From Mucilaginibacter sp. KACC 22063 (lineage in GTDB: Bacteria > Bacteroidota > Bacteroidia > Sphingobacteriales > Sphingobacteriaceae): a stretch of 64,000 nt of DNA. Location of the stretch: positions 3,348,001 to 3,412,000 of the forward strand of contig NZ_CP117877.1 in the NCBI RefSeq assembly GCF_028736115.1. The letters run 5' to 3'. Positions 17,769 through 26,007 of this stretch are shown here, piece after piece (within the stretch, counting starts at the first letter, position 1; every line of letters starts with the position of its first letter). Made by a program: the position numbers and the translations under genes. The notes beneath the pieces were generated by a model. That model saw only the letters and a program-made list of their open reading frames with translations, made no database searches and had not been told where the DNA came from.

Positions 17769-18605
17769 ATGGACAAAGTTTCTGACCTTTTTAAAGAGCT
17801 TAAAGATCGTTTGGCAAGCCCGTTTTTTGGTTCATTTATTATCTCTTGGCTAGCGATCAATTGGCGGATTGTTATAGTTCTAATATTCTATAAACAGTCA
17901 GATTTAAAGCTTGATCACTATCATTCATATTTAGAATTTATAAAGTTTAATAGCGGTATATGGCGCACTTTATGGGAGCCTATACTATTTGCATTAGCTT
18001 ATACATTTATTTACCCTTTTTTTAAGAATTTCATTTTAGCAGCAACTGCTTGGTTTAAGCAATGGGGTGGTACTTGGTCGTTAAAGTTATCAAAAAGAGG
18101 AGTTGTGCCAACAATAAAATATATTGGGTTAAAAGAAAAATATGATATAAGCATCGATAAATTATCAAAACTTATAAATGAAGAAAGTGAAACATCCACT
18201 GCCTTAAACGAAGCTGAGTTGAAAAATCTTGAATTACAAAAACAAATTTTAGATATAAAGGCTGAGGGTAACAAATTTCTAGAATACGCCAATAAGCTTA
18301 ATTCTCCAGACCGCGTAATAGGATTTTGGGAGTTCGATAATCCTGCACATTATGATATTCTTGCTGCTGAGGTAGATAATATACAAATTGGACTTGGCAA
18401 AATTAATTTTTACAGAAAATCGGATTTTATAATAACTATGATGATAGACTCATCTTTAGGTGATTCTGAAATATTAATATTGCTTTTAAATAGTGGTATA
18501 AATGTGTTTAAAGATTTAGAACCATTAGTTTTCAAAGTCCAAAATAGAGACCAAATTCAACTTAAATTTGACGGCTCAACTTCAACATTGTATAGAAAAT
18601 CTTAA
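17769..18605 (+). CDS. AT-rich orphan membrane protein with a cytoplasmic coiled coil
   Basis: 278 residues. Two membrane segments are predicted near residues 20-42 (FGSFIISWLAINWRIVIVLIF) and 72-95 (PILFALAYTFIYPFFKNFIL). The segment from about 135 to 190 is rich in Glu, Lys and Leu and likely a coiled coil; the end is beta-rich. The opening LKDRLASPFFGSFIISWLAINW is a pattern I have seen in scattered hypothetical proteins of diverse bacteria, without a known role. Its base composition is clearly more AT-rich than its neighbours and its codons differ, suggesting transfer. Confidence 0.7.
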   Translation: MDKVSDLFKELKDRLASPFFGSFIISWLAINWRIVIVLIFYKQSDLKLDHYHSYLEFIKFNSGIWRTLWEPILFALAYTFIYPFFKNFILAATAWFKQWGGTWSLKLSKRGVVPTIKYIGLKEKYDISIDKLSKLINEESETSTALNEAELKNLELQKQILDIKAEGNKFLEYANKLNSPDRVIGFWEFDNPAHYDILAAEVDNIQIGLGKINFYRKSDFIITMMIDSSLGDSEILILLLNSGINVFKDLEPLVFKVQNRDQIQLKFDGSTSTLYRKS

Positions 18606-18764
18606 AAGTGACATCCTTTTGACTTGATTAATTAAGACACTTTATCTAAATGTACAAATATCCAATTGCGGATTTTACGCATTTCGTGGTTGGCAGCCGC
18701 GAAATGTAAACCAGCGAAACAATCTTGTGTTATATCATTAGCGTTGAGCCCTATTATTCTATCT

Positions 18765-19244
18765 ATGGCTGAGAAATACATAAACGATTGTGCTAAACTG
18801 TTAGCAGAAAGAAAATTGACAATAGCCTTTGCCGAAAGCGCTACAGCAGGATGGCTATGCTCTGAATTTGCCCTTGCAGAAGATTCAGGAAAGGTTTTAA
18901 AAGGCGGCTTGGTTTGTTATGATGCGTCTTTAAAAGAAAAGATACTGGGTATTCCGCATGAGTTGATTGAGCAATATACGCCCGAATCAAAAGAAGTAAC
19001 AGAAGAGTTAGCTAAACGCCTCGGAAACCTGATTGAAGCCGATATCCATGTGGGTGTTACAGGACTGACTTCTGCCGGTGGGAGTGAAACAGAAGAAAAG
19101 CCTGTGGGCACTATCTTTTTAGCTGTACTTGTTAAGGGTAAGATGACAAGTGAAAGATACATTTTTGATGGCGAATGTGAGGACATTATTCACAAGGCCA
19201 TACAAGCAGCTGCTGCACTTATTACTAAAGCGGTATCACCATAA
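18765..19244 (+). CDS. CinA C-terminal domain protein (nicotinamide-nucleotide amidase-like)
   Basis: 159 residues from MAEKYINDCAKLLAERKLTI. It corresponds to the stand-alone CinA_C/PncC domain: FAESATAGWLCSEFALAEDSG, GGLVCYDASLKEKILGIP, and GVTGLTSAGGSETEEKPVGTIF. PncC enzymes deamidate NMN to nicotinate mononucleotide in NAD salvage, but Bacteroidota paralogues are not all tested. A longer frame opens 99 bases upstream, but that part is not family-like, so I chose the internal ATG. Confidence 0.88.
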   Translation: MAEKYINDCAKLLAERKLTIAFAESATAGWLCSEFALAEDSGKVLKGGLVCYDASLKEKILGIPHELIEQYTPESKEVTEELAKRLGNLIEADIHVGVTGLTSAGGSETEEKPVGTIFLAVLVKGKMTSERYIFDGECEDIIHKAIQAAAALITKAVSP

Positions 19245-19316
19245 GCAACAAAATACTGTCATACCATTTTCAAATTAATTTAAGTAACACAAATGCGACT
19301 TGCTATTTATATTTTA

Positions 19317-19334
19317 TTTGACATTTTTGTCAAA
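19317..19334. promoter_or_regulatory. TetR-type operator
   Basis: TTTGACA-TTTT-TGTCAAA is a perfect 7-4-7 palindrome that ends five bases before the start codon of the TetR gene. Its position would allow autoregulation of the whole efflux operon. Confidence 0.7.
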
Positions 19335-19339
19335 CTATT

Positions 19340-19927
19340 ATGGCAACTCGAGATACAGGTACAGAACAACGCATTAAGGACACCGCAAAGCGTATATTTT
19401 TTGCAGAGGGCCGCTTAAATGCCACCACACAGGATATAGCCGATGCCGCGGGTGTAAGCCGCACCCTGGTTAATTATTACTACCGTTCGGTTGATGCACT
19501 GATACAACAGGTTTACAAAGAAGCGATGCTTGAACTTGGTGAAAAGCTTGACTCTGTGATGGAGTCGGATATGCCTTTCAAAAGTAAGATCGAACACTTT
19601 ATCGAAGTTTTCTCAACACAGGTTATTCAGTTCCCTTACCAGGAAACTTTTCTGGTGAAAGAAATGAATGCGGACAGGGACATATTAAATACTGAAGAAA
19701 AGCACGAAAAAACTAAAAAGTTCCTGGCCCAGATACAGGCCGAAATGAGTGCCGGAACTATTGAACAAATGAACCCTATTCATTTTATGATGAATCTTTT
19801 CAGTTTAATGGCTTATCCCATAGTAATGAAACCCATGTTTGAAAAGATCTTTAAACTGGATGAAGACCAATTCAGGAAGCTTATTGAAGAACGAAAAAAA
19901 GTGATTTTTAAAATGCTTTTCAGGTAA
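19340..19927 (+). CDS. TetR/AcrR family repressor of the RND efflux operon
   Basis: 195 residues. Residues 8-55 carry the TetR helix-turn-helix (TTQDIADAAGVSRTLVNYYYRSVDAL). The C-terminal helical domain, which would bind ligand, is not similar to a known specificity. The genes that follow in the same direction are the adaptor, pump and channel of an efflux system, so its job is almost certainly to control them. The operator candidate is directly upstream. The gap to the next gene is 73 bases. Confidence 0.93.
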   Translation: MATRDTGTEQRIKDTAKRIFFAEGRLNATTQDIADAAGVSRTLVNYYYRSVDALIQQVYKEAMLELGEKLDSVMESDMPFKSKIEHFIEVFSTQVIQFPYQETFLVKEMNADRDILNTEEKHEKTKKFLAQIQAEMSAGTIEQMNPIHFMMNLFSLMAYPIVMKPMFEKIFKLDEDQFRKLIEERKKVIFKMLFR

Positions 19928-20000
19928 TAATTAATAATTACAATACTCAACTAACGCAATACATCGAAAACACATTATGCAAACATACCCAAACATCATC

Positions 20001-21170
20001 ATGAGAACACGTGTCCTATTTGCCACGGCTATCAGCGGAACTTTACTCATCCTCTCTTCATGCGGCACCAAACAGCAGCAGGGAGCCGGGGCAGCGGGCG
20101 GCCCGCAAGGCCCTCAAAGTTTTCCGGCTTTTAAAATCGAAACTAAAAACACTACCATCAATAGCGATTATCCGGCCACCTTACAAGGCCAGCAAAACAT
20201 CGAGATCAGACCAAAGATCGATGGCTACATTGATCATATCTATATTGACGAAGGTTCAGTTGTAAAGAAAGGTCAATTACTTTTCCGTATCAGCGCACCG
20301 CAATATCAGCAAGACGTTAACAATGCCGCTGCGGCTGTAAGCAGCGCACAGGCTGATGTGGCTTCTGCCGAATTACAGGTAAAAAAGACTAAACCACTGG
20401 TTGAAAAAGAGATCATCAGCCATTATGAATTAGAAACGGCACAATTAACGTTAAACGCACGCCTGGCTGCACTTAAACAAGCCAGGGCAACGTTAGCCAC
20501 TGCTAAAACAAACCTGGGATATACCACGGTTACCAGCCCGGTTAACGGCGTTGTTGGCACTATTCCTTACAAATTAGGGAGCCTGGTAAGCAGCACCACT
20601 ACGCAGCCTTTAACAACGGTATCAAACATCGGTAATGTTTACGCCTACTTTTCACTGAACGAAAAACAGTTGCTTGATTTCTCCCGCCACTACCAGGGCA
20701 AAACCCTCGAAGCTAAATTAAGTAAGCTTCCTGAGGTTTCACTGATACTGTCTGACGGAACAGATTACCCTGAAAAAGGTAAAGTACAAACTGTAGCAGG
20801 CCAGCTTAATACCGCTACCGGTTCGGCAAGCTTCCGTGCATCGTTTCCAAACCCAACCGGTTTAATACGCAGTGGTGGTAGTGCAACAGTACGCATTCCG
20901 CAAGTTTTAAACAATGCATTGCTTGTACCTCAGAAAGCCACTTACGAGCTTCAGGGTAAACGTTTTGTATACGTTGTTGATGCAAGCGGCAAAGCTAAAA
21001 GCACAGAGATACAAACCATGGAGGCTACCAGCGGCCAGTACTTTGTAGTAACCGGCGGACTTAAAGGCGGCGAAACCCTGATACTGGAAGGTGTAGCAAG
21101 CTTACAAGATGGCGTACAGGTTAAGCCTGAAATGCAGGACGAAGCTAAGGTTTACTCGGATTTAAAATAA
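20001..21170 (+). CDS. RND efflux periplasmic adaptor lipoprotein (AcrA/MexA type)
   Basis: 389 residues from MRTRVLFATAISGTLLILSSC; the lipobox Cys is residue 21. The barrel-sandwich/lipoyl halves are ATLQGQQNIEIRPKIDGYID and TTVTSPVNGVVGTIPYKLGS, on either side of the coiled-coil hairpin (AAVSSAQADVASAELQVKK and LNARLAALKQARATLATAK). The beta-barrel and membrane-proximal parts follow. It links the inner-membrane pump to the outer channel. An upstream ATG (24 bases earlier) would put a polar stretch ahead of the signal peptide, so I prefer this start. Confidence 0.95.
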   Translation: MRTRVLFATAISGTLLILSSCGTKQQQGAGAAGGPQGPQSFPAFKIETKNTTINSDYPATLQGQQNIEIRPKIDGYIDHIYIDEGSVVKKGQLLFRISAPQYQQDVNNAAAAVSSAQADVASAELQVKKTKPLVEKEIISHYELETAQLTLNARLAALKQARATLATAKTNLGYTTVTSPVNGVVGTIPYKLGSLVSSTTTQPLTTVSNIGNVYAYFSLNEKQLLDFSRHYQGKTLEAKLSKLPEVSLILSDGTDYPEKGKVQTVAGQLNTATGSASFRASFPNPTGLIRSGGSATVRIPQVLNNALLVPQKATYELQGKRFVYVVDASGKAKSTEIQTMEATSGQYFVVTGGLKGGETLILEGVASLQDGVQVKPEMQDEAKVYSDLK

Positions 21171-21224
21171 CATTGAACAGGCTGCAGCAAACTGTAGCTT
21201 AAATCAAAAACATTAAGCTTTATT

Positions 21225-24200
21225 ATGCTACGTAAATTTATTGAAAGGCCGGTTTTATCTACTGTAATATCGGTCATCATCGTCATACTGGGTATATTGG
21301 GATTAACATCCCTCCCAATTTCCGAATATCCTGAGATTGCCCCACCTACCGTACAGGTAACTGCATCTTACCAGGGTGCCAACGCCGACGTGGTGATGAA
21401 CAGTGTAATTGTACCGCTGGAAGAACAGATCAATGGTGTGGAGAACATGACCTATATGACCTCTACTGCCAGTAACGACGGTACAGCCAACGTCACTGTT
21501 TACTTTAAGTTAGGCACCAACCCCGATCTTGCTGCGGTAAACGTACAGAATAGGGTATCAAAGGCAACTCCCCTGCTTCCGGCCGAAGTAACCAAAGCAG
21601 GTGTAACTACTGCCAAGCAACAAAGCAGTATGGTAATGGTATTTGCCATCTCAAGCGCCAACAAATCATACGACGAAACCTTTTTGCAAAACTATGCGAA
21701 CATCAACCTGTTGCCGCAGTTGAAACGTATCAACGGTGTAGGTGATGCCAGCGTATTTGGCCAGCAGGACTATTCGATGCGGATCTGGTTAAAACCTGAT
21801 GTAATGGCCACTTACGGCTTGGTGCCGGATGATGTTAACGCTGCCCTTGCAGAACAAAATATTGAGGCTGCACCGGGTAAAATCGGCGAAAACAGCAACC
21901 AGTCATTCCAATACGTACTGAAATACAAAGGCCGTTTAAAAACGCCTGCCGAGTTTGAAAACATTGTGATCAAATCGGGCACTAACAGCCAGTTACTTCG
22001 CTTAAAAGACATAGCGCGTGTAGAACTTGGCTCATTAAGCTATTCAAGTAATTCTACTACCAACGGCGAGCCATCTATCGCAGTTGCCGTTTACCAGACT
22101 GCCGGTTCAAACGCGCACGAAATGATTAAGGAGTGCGAGAAAACTATTGAGAATGCATCAAAAAGTTTTCCTCCGGGTGTAAAAGCTATTCCGATCTTCA
22201 GCGCGAATGAGTTCCTTGATGTTTCGATAGAAAAAGTAGTACACACATTAATCGAGGCATTTATCCTAGTGTTCATCGTCGTGTTTGTATTCCTTCAGGA
22301 TTTCCGCTCCACATTAATCCCTGCCATAGCGGTACCGGTGGCTATTGTGGGTACCTTCTTCTTTTTACAAGTATTTGGCTTTACCATCAACCTGTTAACC
22401 CTGTTTGCATTGGTACTGGCAATTGGTATTGTGGTGGATGACGCCATTGTGGTGGTCGAGGCCGTCCATGCCAAACTGGATCATGGCGCTAAGTCGGCCA
22501 AAAAAGCTACGATAGATGCCATGAACGAGATCAGCAGCGCGATTATCTCTATTACCCTTGTAATGGCTGCGGTATTTATCCCGGTATCATTTATTACAGG
22601 TTCAACCGGGGTATTTTACAAGCAATTTGGTTTAACACTGGCTATATCCATCCTTATCTCGGCAGTAAACGCGTTAACACTAAGCCCTGCGCTTTGTGCA
22701 TTGCTGTTGAAACCACACCAGGAAGGCGAGCATAAATCAGGCTTTTTGCAACGCTTTTATGGTGCGTTCAACACCGGCTTTGATGCTATGACAGCCAAAT
22801 ACAAACGCTCTGTCAGCTTCCTTTCTGTTAAAAAATGGATTGCCATTGTGGGTATTGCTGCGTTTGGTACATTATTCTGGTTTTTATTAAAGACAACACC
22901 AAGTGCGTTTGTGCCTAACGAAGATCAGGGCTTCATCATTGGTGACATTTCACTGCCTCCGGCTTCATCACTTGAACGGACAACGCAGGTAGTTGACCAG
23001 GTGGCCAGCATGGTGCGTTCCCTACCCGAAGTAGAATCGGCCACACGTATTGCAGGCCAGGGTATTTTGAGCGGCGCCGGTGGTTCGTACGGTGTGGTAT
23101 TTATTAAGTTGAAACCCTGGGATCAGCGTAAAGGTAAAGGCCATGATGTTAATGCCGTTACAGGCAAAATGTTCGGCATGACTGCCGGCATCAAAGCAGC
23201 CCGTATCCTGTTCCTGGTACCGCCATCATTACAGGGCTTTGGTAACAGCAGTGGTTTCGAGTTCCAATTGCAGGATAAAACCGGCGGTGATATCTCTAAG
23301 TTTGTTGAAGTAAATGGCAAGTTCCTGGCGGCATTAAATCAACGCCCTGAAATTCAGTACGCTACTACCTTCTTCAATACCAATTTCCCGCAATACCAAG
23401 TAGATGTAAACGTGGCTAAATGTAAAGATGCCAACGTCCCCGTTAGCTCGGTATTAAGTACGTTGCAAGGTTATTATGGTGGTTTGTATGCTTCTAACTT
23501 TAACGAGTTTGGCAAGCAATACCGTGTAATGATACAAGCAGATGCTATTTACCGTGGTACAACAGAAAGCCTGAACAATATTTATGTACGCACCAACGAT
23601 GGCACCATGGCTCCTATTTCTGAGTTTATTACTTTGAAAAAAGTTTACGGACCAGAATCTATCAAACGTTTTAACCTTTTCACATCCATTTCTATTACAG
23701 GTGCGCCAAAGCCGGGTTACAGTTCAGGAGATGCGATAAAGGCCATACAGGAAGTAGCCGCTAAAAACTTACCTGCCGGTTATGGTTACGAATTTTCGGG
23801 CCTTACCCGCGAGGAGTTAGCCAGCGGCAGCCAAACAATCTTCATATTCTTATTGTGCCTGGTGTTTGTTTATTTCTTGTTAAGTGCGCAATACGAAAGT
23901 TACATCCTGCCTTTTGCCGTATTATTATCACTACCTATCGGGTTGGCCGGTGCATTTGTTTTTGCAAAAATATTTGGAGTAGAAAACAACATCTATCTGC
24001 AAATTACCCTCATCATGCTCATCGGCTTATTGGCTAAAAATGCTATCCTGGTAGTGGAGTTTGCTGTAATGCGCCGCAGAAGCGGGTTAAGCATTACCCA
24101 GTCGGCAATTGATGGTGCAGTAGCCCGTTTACGACCAATCCTCATGACTTCGTTTGCATTTATTTTCGGTCTGGTGCCGTTAATGCTGGCATCGGGTGCA

Positions 24201-24380
24201 GGCGCCGAGGGTAACCGCTCTATTGGTACGGGCGCAGTGGGTGGTATGCTTATCGGTACAATATTCGGATTGTTTGTAATTCCGGTATTATACATCATTT
24301 TCCAGTCCTTGCAAGAACGTATCGGCAAAAAGCCGGTTGTGGCGGCAGGCGAAACAGAAGAAGCCGAAGAGTTAGAATAA
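21225..24380 (+). CDS. RND multidrug efflux pump, HAE1 family (AcrB type)
   Basis: 1051 residues, the standard length. Proton-driven inner-membrane trimer exporting hydrophobic compounds. The N-terminus MLRKFIERPVLSTVISVIIV is typical. The proton-relay Asp pair is in GIVVDDAIVVVEAV (TM4) and the partner Lys in LAKNAILVVEF (TM10). The two large periplasmic loops and 12 membrane segments are in order. Its neighbours at 54 and 31 bases complete the tripartite system. The substrate cannot be read from sequence. Confidence 0.97.
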   Translation: MLRKFIERPVLSTVISVIIVILGILGLTSLPISEYPEIAPPTVQVTASYQGANADVVMNSVIVPLEEQINGVENMTYMTSTASNDGTANVTVYFKLGTNPDLAAVNVQNRVSKATPLLPAEVTKAGVTTAKQQSSMVMVFAISSANKSYDETFLQNYANINLLPQLKRINGVGDASVFGQQDYSMRIWLKPDVMATYGLVPDDVNAALAEQNIEAAPGKIGENSNQSFQYVLKYKGRLKTPAEFENIVIKSGTNSQLLRLKDIARVELGSLSYSSNSTTNGEPSIAVAVYQTAGSNAHEMIKECEKTIENASKSFPPGVKAIPIFSANEFLDVSIEKVVHTLIEAFILVFIVVFVFLQDFRSTLIPAIAVPVAIVGTFFFLQVFGFTINLLTLFALVLAIGIVVDDAIVVVEAVHAKLDHGAKSAKKATIDAMNEISSAIISITLVMAAVFIPVSFITGSTGVFYKQFGLTLAISILISAVNALTLSPALCALLLKPHQEGEHKSGFLQRFYGAFNTGFDAMTAKYKRSVSFLSVKKWIAIVGIAAFGTLFWFLLKTTPSAFVPNEDQGFIIGDISLPPASSLERTTQVVDQVASMVRSLPEVESATRIAGQGILSGAGGSYGVVFIKLKPWDQRKGKGHDVNAVTGKMFGMTAGIKAARILFLVPPSLQGFGNSSGFEFQLQDKTGGDISKFVEVNGKFLAALNQRPEIQYATTFFNTNFPQYQVDVNVAKCKDANVPVSSVLSTLQGYYGGLYASNFNEFGKQYRVMIQADAIYRGTTESLNNIYVRTNDGTMAPISEFITLKKVYGPESIKRFNLFTSISITGAPKPGYSSGDAIKAIQEVAAKNLPAGYGYEFSGLTREELASGSQTIFIFLLCLVFVYFLLSAQYESYILPFAVLLSLPIGLAGAFVFAKIFGVENNIYLQITLIMLIGLLAKNAILVVEFAVMRRRSGLSITQSAIDGAVARLRPILMTSFAFIFGLVPLMLASGAGAEGNRSIGTGAVGGMLIGTIFGLFVIPVLYIIFQSLQERIGKKPVVAAGETEEAEELE

Positions 24381-24411
24381 TTAGTATTTAACCATTTTTC
24401 AAGTCACAAAA

Positions 24412-25824
24412 ATGATCAATCCATATAAAAAGCAAATTATAACAGCCCTTTCGGTAGGGTTGTTATTTGCTTCGTGTGTTACAAAAAAGTACCAGCAGCC
24501 GGCGCTTAACACCAGCAATGTGTACCGCGATACCACGATAACCGATTCAACCAACATAGCTAACCTGCCGGTTAACCAGCTTTTTACAGATACCGTTCTG
24601 CAAAATCTTATTGCCGAAGGTATCCGTAACAACTACGACCTTAAAACGGCTATACAGCGTATTAATGAAGCACAGGCTAATTTACGCCAGGCAAAACTTG
24701 CTTATTACCCAAGTTTATCGGGTTCTGCACAAGTTACGAGGGCAAAGCAATCTGCAGCAGGGTTAAACTTTCCACCAGAGTTTGCCAATTCATTTAACTT
24801 AACCACCACTACCTATCAGCTTGGTTTATCGGCAAGCTGGGAGGCCGATATCTGGGGTAAAATGAGCAGCAGTAAACGTGCTGCCCTGGCCAGTTTGCTA
24901 CAAAGCGATGCTGCAAAAAGAGCTGTGCAAACTCAATTAATTTCTGATATTGCTAATAATTATTACAGCCTGCTTGCCTACGACAAGCAACTGGCCATTA
25001 CCGAGCAAACAGTAAAAAACCGAATTAGCGATGTAGAGACCATGAAAGCTTTAAAAGAAAGTGCTGTGGTTACGGGTGCTGCGGTTGTACAAAGCGAGGC
25101 TAACCGTTATGCTGCCGAGGTTACTATCCCCGATTTAAAACGCAGCATCCGCGAAACGGAGAACACCTTATGTATTCTGCTGGCACGGGCTCCGGGTACC
25201 ATCAAACGCACCAACCTGGACGATCAGAAGGCTTATACTAACCTTTTGGTTGGCGTTCCATCTCAATTATTAAAAAACCGTCCGGATGTTCAGGAAGCAG
25301 AATTTGCGTTCAGGAGCGCGTTTGAGAATACTAATCTTGCACGCACCTACTTCTACCCTTCCTTAACCATAAGCGGAGAAGGCGGTGTTTCTGCATTAAG
25401 GGTAAAATCGTTGTTTGAGCATTCTATCTTTTACAACGTAGTTGGCGGTTTAACTCAGCCTATCTTTAACAGAGGAGAGAACAAAGCCAGATTACGCACT
25501 GCTCAGGCTCAACAGATAGAAGCATTTTACAGCTTCCAGAAATCGTTTCTTACTGCCGGACAGGAAGTGTCAAATGCTTTATATGCTTATCAAACTGCTG
25601 TTGAAAAAGAATCATCACGAGCAAAACAGTTAGAAGCTTTGCAAAAAGCTGTAGACTATACCAAAGAGTTGCTTAAATATAGCTCGGCTACTAATTATAC
25701 CGATGTACTTACATCTGAGCAAAGCTTACTTGCGGCGCAGTTAAGCAGTGTTAATGACAATTTACAGCAACTACAGTCTGTAGTAAATCTTTACCGCGCA
25801 CTTGGCGGCGGTTGGAAACAATAA
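24412..25824 (+). CDS. Outer-membrane efflux channel lipoprotein (NodT/OprM type)
   Basis: 470 residues. The signal peptide ends LLFASC with the lipid Cys at residue 22. Two OEP repeats are visible: NYDLKTAIQRINEAQANLRQAKLAYYPSLSG and the later RPDVQEAEFAFRSAFENTNLARTYFYPSLTI. The trimer forms the TolC-like tunnel that completes the efflux complex. It is the last gene of the operon and is followed by a strong terminator. Confidence 0.95.
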   Translation: MINPYKKQIITALSVGLLFASCVTKKYQQPALNTSNVYRDTTITDSTNIANLPVNQLFTDTVLQNLIAEGIRNNYDLKTAIQRINEAQANLRQAKLAYYPSLSGSAQVTRAKQSAAGLNFPPEFANSFNLTTTTYQLGLSASWEADIWGKMSSSKRAALASLLQSDAAKRAVQTQLISDIANNYYSLLAYDKQLAITEQTVKNRISDVETMKALKESAVVTGAAVVQSEANRYAAEVTIPDLKRSIRETENTLCILLARAPGTIKRTNLDDQKAYTNLLVGVPSQLLKNRPDVQEAEFAFRSAFENTNLARTYFYPSLTISGEGGVSALRVKSLFEHSIFYNVVGGLTQPIFNRGENKARLRTAQAQQIEAFYSFQKSFLTAGQEVSNALYAYQTAVEKESSRAKQLEALQKAVDYTKELLKYSSATNYTDVLTSEQSLLAAQLSSVNDNLQQLQSVVNLYRALGGGWKQ

Positions 25825-25838
25825 TATGCAATTAAGCT

Positions 25839-25878
25839 AAAAAAAGGCGCAGCAGGTAATACTGCTGCACCTTTTTTT
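25839..25878. terminator. Bidirectional terminator between efflux and magnesium loci
   Basis: A run of A, stem GGCGCAGCAG, loop GTAATA, stem CTGCTGCACC with one mismatch, then seven T. The A and T tracts on both sides serve the convergent efflux operon (plus) and the mgtA transcript (minus). Confidence 0.9.
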
Positions 25879-25887
25879 GTGTAGTAG

Positions 25888-26007
25888 TTATTTGTGGGGA
25901 ACAAGCCATTTAGCAAACAGAATATTTATCAGGATCAATATCAGCACAGCTATAGCCCATATAAGAATACCTTGCTTTCTTGTGTTGCGCTTATTTCTTA
26001 TAGCCAT
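25888..26007 (-). CDS. 39-residue single-pass membrane microprotein overlapping mgtA
   Basis: Read on the minus strand: MAIRNKRNTRKQ, then a hydrophobic segment GILIWAIAVLILILINILFA, then KWLVPHK. The strongly basic N-terminus and single membrane helix fit an inner-membrane protein with the N-terminus inside. Its ATG lies inside the last codons of mgtA (10-base overlap, different frame), so translation is likely coupled, and the terminator follows 10 bases after its stop. In enterobacteria, small membrane proteins such as MgtS and MgtR act on Mg2+ transport or virulence proteins; this one is in a comparable place but not recognisably homologous. Function is inferred only. Confidence 0.65.
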   Translation of the reverse strand: MAIRNKRNTRKQGILIWAIAVLILILINILFAKWLVPHK

